11,917 nucleotides of DNA from an uncultured Ruminococcus sp. (GTDB taxonomy: Bacteria > Bacillota > Clostridia > Oscillospirales > Ruminococcaceae): positions 1-11,917 of the forward strand of contig UQEM01000072.1 of the NCBI GenBank assembly GCA_900540005.1, read 5' to 3'. Positions 1-9,002 of the stretch are shown here, in pieces. Position numbers and translations under genes: made by a program. Under the pieces are notes generated by a model. That model was not told where the DNA came from. It was given only the letters and a program-made list of their open reading frames with translations, and did not search any database. The number at the start of each line of letters is the position of its first letter. Within the stretch, counting starts at the first letter, position 1.

Positions 1-33
1 TCTCGTGGGCTCGGAGATGTGTATAAGAGACAG
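1..33 (+). other. Nextera Read 2 transposase adapter (sequencing artefact)
   Basis: This is not genomic DNA. The stretch matches the Illumina Nextera Read 2 transposase oligonucleotide lacking its first G. Positions 15..33 are the 19-bp Tn5 mosaic end, reading AGATGTGTATAAGAGACAG. Genomic sequence begins at 34. The ftsH frame stays open through the adapter on the minus strand and would add a false tail [10 protein letters not shown], a peptide known from untrimmed-adapter gene calls. Confidence 0.98.
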
Positions 34-1880
34 TCCTCAGTGATCTCACCGCGCATAAGCTTTTCAAAGTCAGCACCGTCAATTTTTTCAAACTTAAGCA
101 GATAATTTGCAAGAAGGTGCATTTTATCCGAATTGTTTTTGAGTATTTCGGTACAGTCAGCATAAGCCTTTTCAATGATTGATTTAACTTCCTCATCGAT
201 TTCGGCGGCAACAGCTTCACTGTAGTTTCTGGTGTGACCGTAGTCTTTACCGAGAAATACTTCGTCATTATCCGAACCATAAACCACTGTTCCGAGCTTC
301 TTTGAGAAACCGTACTTAGTCACCATGTTTCTTGCTGTGTTTGTAGCACGTTCGATATCATTTGACGCGCCTGTGCAGATATCGTCAATAAAGAGTTCCT
401 CCGCAACACGTCCGCCAAGAAGCATTATAATGCTTTCACGCATCTGATTTCTTGAAACGTGCAGGTCGTTGGTGTCAGGTCTTGTAACAGTAAGACCTGC
501 TGCCATACCTCTTTGAATGATCGTGACCTGATGAACTTTATCCTGAGTTTTGAGGTTATATGCAGCAACTGCATGACCCGCTTCATGATATGCGGTAACC
601 TTTTTATCGTGTTCTGAAACGATTCGCGACTTCTTTTCAGGACCTGCAATTACTTTCATGGTAGCTTCTTCAATGTCGGCTTCGGTAATCGACATACGCT
701 CGGCCCTTGCTGCAAGAAGAGCAGCTTCGTTGAGAAGATTTTCGAGACCTGCGCCTGTAAATCCCTGAGTAGTCTGCGCTATCACCTTGAGGTCAACATC
801 AGGAGCAAGCGGCTTATTCTTTGCGTGAACCTTGAGGATCTCCTCACGTCCTTTTACATCAGGATAGCCCACAACGATCTGTCTGTCGAAACGTCCCGGT
901 CTGAGAAGTGCCGGATCAAGAATATCACGTCTGTTTGTAGCAGCGATTACAATAACGCTTTCATTACCCGTGAATCCGTCCATTTCAACGAGAAGCTGAT
1001 TGAGAGTCTGCTCTCTTTCGTCATGTCCTCCGCCAAGACCTGCACCTCTGTGCCGTCCCACAGCATCGATCTCATCAATGAAGATGATTGAAGGAGCGTG
1101 TTTCTTGGCTTGTTCAAAGAGATCTCTTACGCGCGAAGCACCTACACCGACGAACATCTCAACAAAGTCAGAACCAGAAATGGGGAAAAACGGGCAGCCA
1201 GCTTCACCTGCAACAGCTCTCGCAAGGAGAGTCTTACCTGTACCGGGAGGGCCGAGAAGGAGCACACCCTTCGGAACTTTAGCACCTATCTCCTTATACT
1301 TGTTTGGCTTTTTGAGGAAATCCACGATTTCTTCAAGTTCCTGTTTTTCCTCGTCAGCACCTGCGACATCTTTAAATGTGGCTTTTCTTGCACTTGCACT
1401 GCTTTTGAGGTTAGCCTTGCCGAAGGAAGTGTACTTACCGCCTCCGCCGCTCTGCTTCATCATGAAGTAGAGGATACCTATTCCGAGAAGAACGGTAAGA
1501 ACAACTGGAATCAGTGAGTAAAGCCACGACCTGTCAGTGACCTTGATATAATCCTGTTCGAGTGGCTCATCGGGGTGCTTGGCATTGTAGTTCTTTCGGT
1601 AATTCTTAGTATCAGCAAGGAAGATTTCCACATTCGGGACACTATATCTCTTTTGTGTTTCATCTCCGCGAAGCTGATATACAAGTTCGCCTGTGCCGAG
1701 GTCAAGTTCGTAATAAGAAACCTCATAATTGTCAAAATAGCTTATGATTGTTGTGTATTCCGTCTTGTTATTGTTGCTTGAAAGCTTTGTGCTTACAAAG
1801 TAAATGCAGGAAATTGCCAACACTATTATCAGCAGATAGGTGAGAATTCCTCTGTTTTTTCTTGGCGTCAAATTATTCAC
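34..1880 (-). CDS. ftsH: ATP-dependent zinc metalloprotease FtsH, C-terminus cut by the insert end
   Basis: FtsH is a membrane-anchored AAA+ protease. It forms hexamers that extract and degrade misfolded membrane proteins and some short-lived cytosolic regulators. From a GTG at 1880, 615 complete codons are visible. Two membrane segments lie at about residues 12-30 and 119-140, flanking a short external domain. The AAA module has Walker A GPPGTGKT (210-217), Walker B IIFIDE (265-270) and the second region of homology with RPGRFDR (about 327-333). The protease has the zinc motif HEAGH (432-436) and a likely third ligand Asp in ASNDIE (about 508). The family usually runs about 600-670 residues, so only a short tail is missing. 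The start is uncertain: GGAG overlapping the GTG is well placed (8 nt) for a TTG at 1871. The gene lies 11 bp after tilS and is probably cotranscribed. The identification is secure. Confidence 0.97.
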
Positions 1881-1891
1881 TCCGTTCTGAA

Positions 1892-3232
1892 TTAATTTGT
1901 TTTGATATGGATTCGCAGAAACCTTTTCGTCATCTCATCGGGAGCAACCCTTTGAGCGATTCCGAGATCTTCTGCAAAAATTGTGCCCTCTTCGTCCTCA
2001 ATGAAGTGAAGAGTATCTCTCTGAGCCGACGGAATTTTTTCATTTATAAGCTTTTTGACAGATGAGTTGAAGTTCCTGCCTTTAAGCATGATCTTATCGC
2101 CGAAAACGCGGCTTCTCACGACAGCTCTTCCTATTATTTTATCATAATCTAACAAGTAAAATGTTAATTTTTTGTTAATACAGTCGTTTTTCGGTAAATC
2201 ATCACATTCAATTAATTCGCTGACAAGAGTTTTGTCCGGAAAAATTGAATTGTCGCCGATTTTCAAATCACTCTTTAGAGTTTCGTGTTTCTTCTCGGAG
2301 ATAAAAACAAGTTCTATACTGTTTCCATCTGAAACGAGGTAGCGGTTGTTTGAGATATTGAGCTTACCGCCGCTGAGCAGAATGCCGTCAGCCTGCTCAA
2401 GGCGTTTATAGGAGTATGGGAGCGCATTATCGGAAAGAAGTCTCGCAAGACACCTTTTGCGTATCACTCCATTGTAATTACTAAGACCGACAAATTTGTC
2501 TCCACTTCTGCAAGCAGACAGAGCCTCATCAACCTGTGATTCAATGAAATTTTCTTCCGAGCGTACTGCCGAGATCGAACGCACGGAGGTTTCGATAACA
2601 GAGGTGTTTATCTCCTGCATTAACGGGAGGATCTTGTGACGGATCTTGTTCCGAGTGTAATCATCGGATAAGTTTGTCGAATCCGTGATCCAATCCTGAC
2701 CGACAGACACGAGATATCGTTCAATTTCATCTCTTGTGCATACAAGCAGAGGACGGATAATATTACCTCTTACAACAGGGATCCCTGTAAGACCTTTCAG
2801 CGCAGTTCCTCGTGAAAGATTTAGAATGACCGTTTCAAGATTGTCATTTGCGTTATGAGCAGTTGCAAGTTTCTTTCCTTTTGAAAAGAGGTGGAACTGT
2901 TCATATCTCAGTTTCCGTGCAGCTTCCTCGGTGGAGAGTGAATTCTGCTCCGCAAAAGCTTTTACATCACACGAAACAGCACTGAACGGAACTCCGAGCC
3001 GACTGCACAGGTCATGACAGAACTGCTCATCACGGTCGCTTTCGATACCCCTCAGACAATGATTTATATGCAGAGCCTCAACCGAGATATTCAGCCTTTC
3101 GGCATTTTTTAGCAGCGAAAGCAGCAGACAAACGCTGTCAGCGCCGCCAGAAAGTCCGCAAACCACCGTATCTCCGTCTTGAAGCATATCATTTTCTCTG
3201 ATAAAATTGTAAACTTTTTCTATCATCGTCAT
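1892..3232 (-). CDS. tilS: tRNA(Ile)-lysidine synthetase TilS
   Basis: TilS uses ATP and lysine to convert the wobble cytidine 34 of tRNA-Ile(CAU) to lysidine. This switches both charging and decoding from methionine to isoleucine (AUA), and the enzyme is essential in most bacteria. The 446-residue length fits the family (E. coli about 430, B. subtilis about 470). Visible motifs are the PP-loop SGGADS (28-33), HINHCLRG (55-62), [10 protein letters not shown] (125-134), IIRPLL (158-163), DSTN (184-187) and [10 protein letters not shown] (194-203). A TilS C-terminal domain follows at about 385-435, with [11 protein letters not shown] and GIAQRV. The ATG shares one base with the dnaB stop (TGATG), suggesting translational coupling. 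A second in-frame ATG two codons later is possible. In many Bacillota hpt lies between tilS and ftsH; it is absent here. Confidence 0.96.
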   Translation of the reverse strand: MTMIEKVYNFIRENDMLQDGDTVVCGLSGGADSVCLLLSLLKNAERLNISVEALHINHCLRGIESDRDEQFCHDLCSRLGVPFSAVSCDVKAFAEQNSLSTEEAARKLRYEQFHLFSKGKKLATAHNANDNLETVILNLSRGTALKGLTGIPVVRGNIIRPLLVCTRDEIERYLVSVGQDWITDSTNLSDDYTRNKIRHKILPLMQEINTSVIETSVRSISAVRSEENFIESQVDEALSACRSGDKFVGLSNYNGVIRKRCLARLLSDNALPYSYKRLEQADGILLSGGKLNISNNRYLVSDGNSIELVFISEKKHETLKSDLKIGDNSIFPDKTLVSELIECDDLPKNDCINKKLTFYLLDYDKIIGRAVVRSRVFGDKIMLKGRNFNSSVKKLINEKIPSAQRDTLHFIEDEEGTIFAEDLGIAQRVAPDEMTKRFLRIHIKTN

Positions 3233-4587
3233 CAGTTCTCAGGGGGAGTATTGTAATCGGGATTTGAGAAACGTGTGTACTGACCGTCCCAGATAAGTTC
3301 AACGCTGCCGGTCTCACCATGACGGTTTTTAGCAACGATACACTCAGAGATGTTTTGCCTTTGGCTTTCCTTATTGTAATATGCCTCTCTATAGAGGAAA
3401 AGAACAATATCGGCGTCCTGCTCGATAGAACCCGATTCACGCAGGTCTGAAAGCATAGGGCGTTTGTCAGTACGGCTTTCAACAGCTCGCGAAAGCTGTG
3501 AAAGAAGTATAACAGGAACGTTCAGCTCTTTTGCCATAACTTTAAGCTGACGCGTGATTTCAGAAATAACAAGAACTCGGTTATCAGAGCGTGTCGTAGC
3601 TGATTCCATGAGCTGAAGATAGTCGATAATAACCAGTCCGAGATTTTTTGTACGTCTGAGCTTCGCCTTCATTTGCTGTACAGTCATGCTTGCGGTGTCG
3701 TCAATGAACAGCGGCAGAGTGCTCAGATAACCTGCACTCGTTGCAAGTTTTACCCAGTCATCGCCCGAAATTCTGCCGTTTCGCAGAGTATTGGAGTCAA
3801 CTAGCGCCTCAGTAGAAAGAATTCTCGTTGCAAGCTGTTCCTTTGACATTTCGAGGTTGAATGTAACTACTTCCTTGTCAGAACGCCGCGCGACGTTTAC
3901 TGCGATGTTCATTGCAAATGAAGTTTTACCCATACCCGGTCGAGCCGCAATAATGATCAGATCAGACTTATTAAGGCCCGAAGTTATGCTGTCAAGGAGC
4001 GTGAAACCGGTTCTTGCACCGATGTACTTTTCCTTGTCGGGACCTGAAATTTTACCAAGCCTGTCATACGCCTCGGCGATTGCTTCTGAGATAGGAGTAA
4101 GTCCGCGGACGTCCTTGCCCTGTCTGATATCATAGATTTTCTGTTCAGCGGAATCGAGAAGCAACTGCGCATCGTGCTCACCTGACTGTATGTCATCAAG
4201 AATGGCTCTTGCCGTGTAACCGAGACTCCTTATGAAATATTTATCGGAAACAATGCGGCAGTAGCTTTCTATATTTGACGTAGAGGGGAGAGTATTTCCA
4301 ATTTCCGCAAGATATCGTCTGCCCTCAGCCTGAGTCTCGAATATGTGTAGCTTTTCAGCCTCATCAAGAACAGTAACTATATCCACAGGAGTACCTGTCG
4401 AGAACATTCTCACAATAATAGAGAAGATAGCCTTGTGGTTTTCGCTGTAAAAATACTCTGGCTTAATAAGGTTCACGACTTCCGGAAGAATTGACGGATC
4501 AGCGATAACTGCACCTATAACGGACTGCTCCGCCTCGATACTGTGTGGCAGCTCTCGGGCGGAGACAGCAAAATTGTTTTCGTCCAT
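3232..4587 (-). CDS. dnaB: Replicative DNA helicase DnaB (DnaC in Bacillus naming)
   Basis: This is the hexameric 5'-to-3' helicase that unwinds DNA at the replication fork and recruits primase. The 451-residue length is normal. The N-terminal domain (about 10-115) carries the usual opening HSIEAEQSVIGA. The RecA-like motor begins near 190 (TGFTLLDSITSGL). It has Walker A ARPGMGKT (215-222), Walker B LVIIDYLQL (318-326), SQLSRAVESR (363-372) and DLRESGSIEQDADIV (381-395). There is no intein and no frame break. It starts 8 bp after the rplI stop. The nearest ribosome-site-like sequence, GAGG, lies about 13 nt upstream inside the end of rplI, so expression may depend partly on coupling to rplI. 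The gdpP-rplI-dnaB order is strongly conserved in Bacillota. Confidence 0.98.
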   Translation of the reverse strand: MDENNFAVSARELPHSIEAEQSVIGAVIADPSILPEVVNLIKPEYFYSENHKAIFSIIVRMFSTGTPVDIVTVLDEAEKLHIFETQAEGRRYLAEIGNTLPSTSNIESYCRIVSDKYFIRSLGYTARAILDDIQSGEHDAQLLLDSAEQKIYDIRQGKDVRGLTPISEAIAEAYDRLGKISGPDKEKYIGARTGFTLLDSITSGLNKSDLIIIAARPGMGKTSFAMNIAVNVARRSDKEVVTFNLEMSKEQLATRILSTEALVDSNTLRNGRISGDDWVKLATSAGYLSTLPLFIDDTASMTVQQMKAKLRRTKNLGLVIIDYLQLMESATTRSDNRVLVISEITRQLKVMAKELNVPVILLSQLSRAVESRTDKRPMLSDLRESGSIEQDADIVLFLYREAYYNKESQRQNISECIVAKNRHGETGSVELIWDGQYTRFSNPDYNTPPEN

Positions 4588-4595
4588 TTTTTCTA

Positions 4596-5042
4596 TTAAG
4601 CCTCGTCAACATCGATATCTATCGTCTCAGTGATACTGTTATAGAACTTTATAACCGCGGTATAAGAGCCGAAATTTTTGATATCCGTGCTGAGTGCTAT
4701 CTTTTTCTTATCGACCTTGACTCCGAACTGCTCATTGAGTGCGACAGCAACATTGCCTGCTGTAACAGAGCCGAAAAGCTTGCCGTTTGAGCCAGCTTTT
4801 GCGGAGATCTTTATTTTTTTGCCCTTTACCTTAGCAGCAGCTTCTTTAGCGGCAGCAATTTCAAGGTCTATTTTGTGCTGTGCAGAAGCCTTCTGACCTT
4901 CAAGAAGGTTCATATTCTTTGCAGTTGCCTCAACAGCGTAGCCCTTGGGCAGGAGCATATTTCTTGCATATCCGTCAGCGACAGTTTTAACTTCGCCCTT
5001 TTTACCGGAGCCTTTTACGTCCTGAAGAAAAATTACTTTCAT
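4596..5042 (-). CDS. rplI: 50S ribosomal protein L9
   Basis: L9 binds 23S rRNA near the base of the L1 stalk and limits frameshifting and miscoding. The 148-residue length is typical. The N-terminal rRNA-binding domain is clear: [18 protein letters not shown] (1-18), then the signature region [17 protein letters not shown] (24-40). A long Lys/Ala-rich connecting helix follows (about 41-78), then the C-terminal domain with GKLFGSVT (87-94). The ATG is preceded by AGGAAAGG with a slightly long spacer of about 11 nt. The gene ends in tandem stops, TAA TAG, just before dnaB. It lies 35 bp after gdpP. Confidence 0.98.
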   Translation of the reverse strand: MKVIFLQDVKGSGKKGEVKTVADGYARNMLLPKGYAVEATAKNMNLLEGQKASAQHKIDLEIAAAKEAAAKVKGKKIKISAKAGSNGKLFGSVTAGNVAVALNEQFGVKVDKKKIALSTDIKNFGSYTAVIKFYNSITETIDIDVDEA

Positions 5043-5077
5043 GATTTTACCAACCTTTCCTGTATGTAGTTAGAAAT

Positions 5078-7036
5078 TTATTTTTTATAATCGTCAATTA
5101 CCGCAGTAAGAGCCTTTACAGCGTCCTGAACATTGGTATTTTCTATTTGAGTCGCAGCCATTGTCTGGTGACCGCCGCCGCCGAGCTGTTCCATGATTAC
5201 CTGAACATTTATAGCACCAAGAGAGCGTCCCGAGATATTAACGGTACTGCCCGTTTTGTAAATAACGAAAGATGCACCAACACCGCTTATTCCGAGAAGC
5301 TCGTCCGCAGCCTGCGGAGCAACTACTCTGATATCGTCAGACTTAAAATCTGCAACAGCTATGGCACATTCACCGTGAACCCGTGCAGAAGCAACTATCT
5401 GAGCCTTGCGCCTGTATGCGTCAATTGAATTGGAGAACAGCAGCTTTACCGCAACTGTGTCCGCACCGATTTTCTTGAGGTAAGCTGCGGCTTCGAAAGT
5501 ACGCACACCGGTTCGCATAACAAAGTTCTTTGTATCAAGCATTATGCCTGACAGAAGTGCATCAGCGTAGCAGCTATCGATTTTCTCATCGTTCTCAAAC
5601 TTGAAGTACTGGATTATCTCCGTAACCATTTCAGATGCCGAGGAGGCATAGGGTTCATGGTGGAAAATCACCGCATCGTCAATAAAGTTAACTGTTTTTC
5701 GGTGATGATCGATAACTACAGTTGACTTAGATTTTTCGTAGAGAGCGCGGCTTTCAACGTATAATTTATTGTGAGTATCAACAATAATAAGCAAATCGTC
5801 CGAAGTTATCAGACTTTCTGCCTCGCCCGGAGTAATAAAGAGGCTGTGCTTAGTCTGTTCGTCAACATATTCTATGAGGTTCAGCGCGAGATTTTTTGTA
5901 CGGTCTACGGCGATGAAAACCTCCTTGTGAAGAAGATTTAGAGCACCGGCAAGACCGCAGGCAGCTCCAACAGAATCGAGGTCTCCGAATCGGTGTCCCA
6001 TAATGAACACTTTTCCCGAATTTTCAATCAGATCCTGCAAAGCGTTGGCGATAATTCTTGTCTTGGCGCGTGAACGCTTCTCAACGCCTTTAGAGACTCC
6101 GCCGAAGAAACGATAGCCGTTTTCGGTTTTAAGAACAGCCTGATCGCCGCCGCGTCCCAAAGCCATATCAAGGCACTGTCTCGCGATCGTTTCGCTTTCT
6201 GCAAGTGAATCGGCATTCTGTCCCACACCTATTGAAAAGGTGAGGGGATATTTTCCCGATATCTTGATATTTCTTGCTGAATCAAGTATTTTGAATTTTT
6301 CGGAAATTATGTGTTCAAGATAGCGGTTTTCGATTATTGCATAGAAAGTATTTGACGATGTCTTTTTTATGAAACCGTTTGTACCGTTCATGAAATTTTC
6401 GATGAGTTTTTCAGTTTCGACAGATGTCTGAGCCTTTTCACTTTCCTTAGCATTCTGCATTATATCGTCATAATTATCGATAGTGATAATGACAACATTC
6501 TGCTGCTGCTCGTCAGAATGTTTTTTGAGGTTGAAGTAATTTGTCTCATCATGAAAATACAGAACGAGGAAATCAGCCTCATTTTTCTCGAATTTTTCAG
6601 CAGTAACGCTGTAAATGCAGCCGTTTACCGCACAAATCGAAGTTCCGCCGTTTGGGAGCGGAGACAGGTCCATGTTAACAAACGTCTCAAAATCGTGACC
6701 GTAAACGTCCTGACCGAGACTTATTTTTTCTTCAAATATCTGATTGTACCACACAAACTGCCGTGATTCATCGATTACGGCAACCGGTGCAGGCAGGGAA
6801 TTCATATATTCCGCTGCGGCACTTTCAAGGTTTCGGTTCATTCTTGAAATCCTCCGCAGAGAATTGCGAGAGTAAACTACAGAATAAACCGAGCATATAA
6901 GAACAATAGCTGCGGCGGGAATAAGCAGAAACTCAGATTTTTCAAAGCCGTTGTAATTCAGAAGCAGAACAGCCGTTATATTTATAAGCAGCAACAGGTT
7001 AAGCGAAAGAAAAACGAACGGAAATTTATTTTTCAC
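5078..7036 (-). CDS. gdpP: Cyclic-di-AMP phosphodiesterase GdpP (TM-PAS-degenerate GGDEF-DHH/DHHA1)
   Basis: GdpP hydrolyses c-di-AMP to pApA, setting the level of a messenger that controls potassium and osmolyte balance and cell-wall tolerance. The 652 residues show two membrane segments (about 7-28 and 34-55), a PAS-like domain (about 75-165) and a degenerate GGDEF domain (about 178-305) where the signature is replaced by a sequence such as SSNTF (227-231). The DHH catalytic domain follows: GHRFGDLDS with H348, D352 and D354, then D420, D443-H444-H445 and D501. DHHA1 ends with GGGGHQ (619-624). All metal ligands look intact, so phosphodiesterase activity is expected; cyclase activity is not. 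The start is GTG, with a strong AAGGAG site 8 nt upstream. It lies 24 bp after rnj. Confidence 0.96.
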   Translation of the reverse strand: MKNKFPFVFLSLNLLLLINITAVLLLNYNGFEKSEFLLIPAAAIVLICSVYSVVYSRNSLRRISRMNRNLESAAAEYMNSLPAPVAVIDESRQFVWYNQIFEEKISLGQDVYGHDFETFVNMDLSPLPNGGTSICAVNGCIYSVTAEKFEKNEADFLVLYFHDETNYFNLKKHSDEQQQNVVIITIDNYDDIMQNAKESEKAQTSVETEKLIENFMNGTNGFIKKTSSNTFYAIIENRYLEHIISEKFKILDSARNIKISGKYPLTFSIGVGQNADSLAESETIARQCLDMALGRGGDQAVLKTENGYRFFGGVSKGVEKRSRAKTRIIANALQDLIENSGKVFIMGHRFGDLDSVGAACGLAGALNLLHKEVFIAVDRTKNLALNLIEYVDEQTKHSLFITPGEAESLITSDDLLIIVDTHNKLYVESRALYEKSKSTVVIDHHRKTVNFIDDAVIFHHEPYASSASEMVTEIIQYFKFENDEKIDSCYADALLSGIMLDTKNFVMRTGVRTFEAAAYLKKIGADTVAVKLLFSNSIDAYRRKAQIVASARVHGECAIAVADFKSDDIRVVAPQAADELLGISGVGASFVIYKTGSTVNISGRSLGAINVQVIMEQLGGGGHQTMAATQIENTNVQDAVKALTAVIDDYKK

Positions 7037-7060
7037 TTCTACAGCTCCTTTCGGAAACTA

Positions 7061-8950
7061 TCAGGTCTCCATAATAATGGGAAGGATCATAGGACTGCGC
7101 TTGGTTTTCTGATAAATATAATCTGACAGAGAATCGCGAAGTTTTCCCTTGAGGGTGTTCCACTCTCTCAGTTCAGCAGCCGAGCAGTTGTTGAGCGTAT
7201 CGGTAAGAAGCTGTCTTGCCTCGACCATAAGCTCCTCGGACTCTCTTACATATACGAATCCTCGCGAAATGATATCAGGTCCGGCCACAACTATGTTGGA
7301 GCTTCTCTCTATACCGATAACAATTATGATAAGACCGTCCTGAGCAAGATGTTTTCTGTCTCTGAGAACGATCGAACCAACGTCACCGACTCCGAGACCG
7401 TCAACGAGAACTCTGCCAGCCGGAACCTGAGAGGTAATGCTCATCTTAGTGCCGTCTGTTTCGATAACATTGCCTATTTCACCAATGATGATATTTTCCT
7501 TCGGAATACCCATCTGGAGAGCAAGTCCTGCGTGCTTTTTAAGGTGCTTGTACTCGCCATGCACGGGAATGAAGAATTTCGGCTTGGTGAGCGCGAGCAT
7601 AAGTTTAAGTTCCTCCTGACAAGCATGACCCGAAACGTGGACCTCGTACATAGCTTCGTATACTACTTCTGCGCCCGATTTCATGAGTTCGTTCACAACA
7701 CGGGTAACGTATTTTTCGTTGCCGGGAATAGGGGTAGCCGAGATTATGATGAAGTCCATAGGCGTTATGTTGACCTTTTTGTGGTCGTTCATAGCCATTC
7801 TTGTGAGAGCTGACATAGGTTCGCCCTGACTTCCTGTAGTAATGAGAACTATACGTTCACTCTCATAGCGGTTCATAGTTTCAATGTCGATTATGATTCC
7901 CGAGGGAACGTCAAGATATCCGAGTTCAATTGCAGTATTGATTACGTTTATCATGCTTCTGCCGAATATAGCAACTTTTCGTCCATATCTTACAGCGCAG
8001 TTGATTATCTGCTGAACACGGTGAATGTTGGAGGAGAATGTAGCGATTATGATACGCTTTCCCTCACCCTTCTGGAAGAGCTTGTCGAAAGATTCACCGA
8101 CTGTTCTTTCGGAATGTGTATAACCCGGTCTCTCTGCATTTGTTGAATCAGCCATAAGAGCGAGAACTCCGCGGCTTCCGAGTTCACCGAAACGTGCAAG
8201 GTCAATAATTTTTCCGTCAATAGGGGAGTAATCGACCTTGAAATCACCAGTGTGTACGATAATACCGGCAGGAGTATGGATAGCCATGCCCACAGCGTCG
8301 GGAATGGAGTGATTTACTTTGATGAATTCGACCGCCATACAGCCCATTTTTATGGTCTTTTTCGGCTCAACAACATTGAGCTTTACCTTTCCGTAAAGTC
8401 CCTGCTCTTTGAGTTTTCCCTCAATGAGACCTATAGTAAGCTTTGTAGCATAAACAGGAACATTGATTTTCTTGAGAAGGTAAGCGAGACCGCCTATATG
8501 ATCCTCGTGTCCGTGAGTTATCACAACACCGCGTATCTTGTCTCTGTTGCGCTCAACGTAAGTAAAATCGGGGATAACGATGTCAACTCCGGGCATATCC
8601 GCATCCGGAAACGCAAGACCGCAGTCGAGAATAAACATATCGTTTGAGCACTCGAATACAGTCATATTCTTGCCTATTTCATGCAGACCGCCGAGCGGAA
8701 TGATCCTTACGGGAGTTTTCCTTACCTCTTTAGCAGCTTTTGTAGAACGTCTTTTTGCCGGAGCTGTGGACCTTATAGCAGCGGCAGCAGTTGTTTCAGC
8801 CGTTGTATTTGCGGCAGATGTGCTCTTTTTTGGAGCGCTGCTTCTGCGGGTATATGGTCTCTTTCCGGCAGACTTCTTTGGCGCATCGTTTTTGACAGAA
8901 TCAGCCGCAGCGCTCTGTCTTGTTCTTTTAGTTTTTTCCTTTTCGTTCAC
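7061..8950 (-). CDS. rnj: Ribonuclease J (metallo-beta-lactamase/beta-CASP) with basic N-terminal extension
   Basis: RNase J combines 5'-to-3' exonuclease and endonuclease activity and is a main enzyme of mRNA decay and rRNA maturation in Bacillota. The core starts near residue 80 (VRIIPLGGLHEIGKN). It carries the zinc motif HGHEDH (146-151), NHSIPD (213-218), HTGDFK (233-238), the beta-CASP motifs TFSSNIHR (304-311) and TGSQGEPMSAL (372-382), HVSGHA (438-443) and PVHGEYKHL (462-470). The C-terminal domain ends TKRSPMILPIIMET, much like B. subtilis RNase J1. Total length is 629 residues against about 555 for J1. The excess is an N-terminal tail of roughly 78 residues, low in complexity and rich in Lys, Arg, Ala, Ser and Thr. 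The start is GTG, with GAGAGG 7 nt upstream. It is the first gene of the six-gene run, behind a long leader and a consensus promoter. Confidence 0.96.
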   Translation of the reverse strand: MNEKEKTKRTRQSAAADSVKNDAPKKSAGKRPYTRRSSAPKKSTSAANTTAETTAAAAIRSTAPAKRRSTKAAKEVRKTPVRIIPLGGLHEIGKNMTVFECSNDMFILDCGLAFPDADMPGVDIVIPDFTYVERNRDKIRGVVITHGHEDHIGGLAYLLKKINVPVYATKLTIGLIEGKLKEQGLYGKVKLNVVEPKKTIKMGCMAVEFIKVNHSIPDAVGMAIHTPAGIIVHTGDFKVDYSPIDGKIIDLARFGELGSRGVLALMADSTNAERPGYTHSERTVGESFDKLFQKGEGKRIIIATFSSNIHRVQQIINCAVRYGRKVAIFGRSMINVINTAIELGYLDVPSGIIIDIETMNRYESERIVLITTGSQGEPMSALTRMAMNDHKKVNITPMDFIIISATPIPGNEKYVTRVVNELMKSGAEVVYEAMYEVHVSGHACQEELKLMLALTKPKFFIPVHGEYKHLKKHAGLALQMGIPKENIIIGEIGNVIETDGTKMSITSQVPAGRVLVDGLGVGDVGSIVLRDRKHLAQDGLIIIVIGIERSSNIVVAGPDIISRGFVYVRESEELMVEARQLLTDTLNNCSAAELREWNTLKGKLRDSLSDYIYQKTKRSPMILPIIMET

Positions 8951-8975
8951 TATTTGACCTCTCTTTCATTTTGCA

Positions 8976-9002
8976 GTACAGCGGTAAACGGTATCGCCGT
9001 AC
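8976..9002 (-). promoter_or_regulatory. Hairpin just upstream of the rnj ribosome-binding site
   Basis: The arm GUACGGCG (9002..8995) pairs with CGCUGUAC (8983..8976). This gives eight base pairs, one of them G-U, around an 11-nt loop. The 3' arm ends 12 nt before the GAGAGG ribosome site (8963..8958). It could shield or expose the translation start, or block a 5' exonuclease. The pairing is seen in sequence; the function is not shown. Confidence 0.45.

Noticed and set aside
1000..1470. Plus-strand open frame of 156 codons inside ftsH
   Set aside because: It lies antisense to the conserved AAA module of FtsH, has low-complexity Ser/Pro/Leu-rich translation, and lacks any family character.
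7349..7813. Plus-strand open frame of 154 codons inside rnj
   Set aside because: It is the antisense shadow of the beta-CASP core of RNase J, with no supporting ribosome site or domain.
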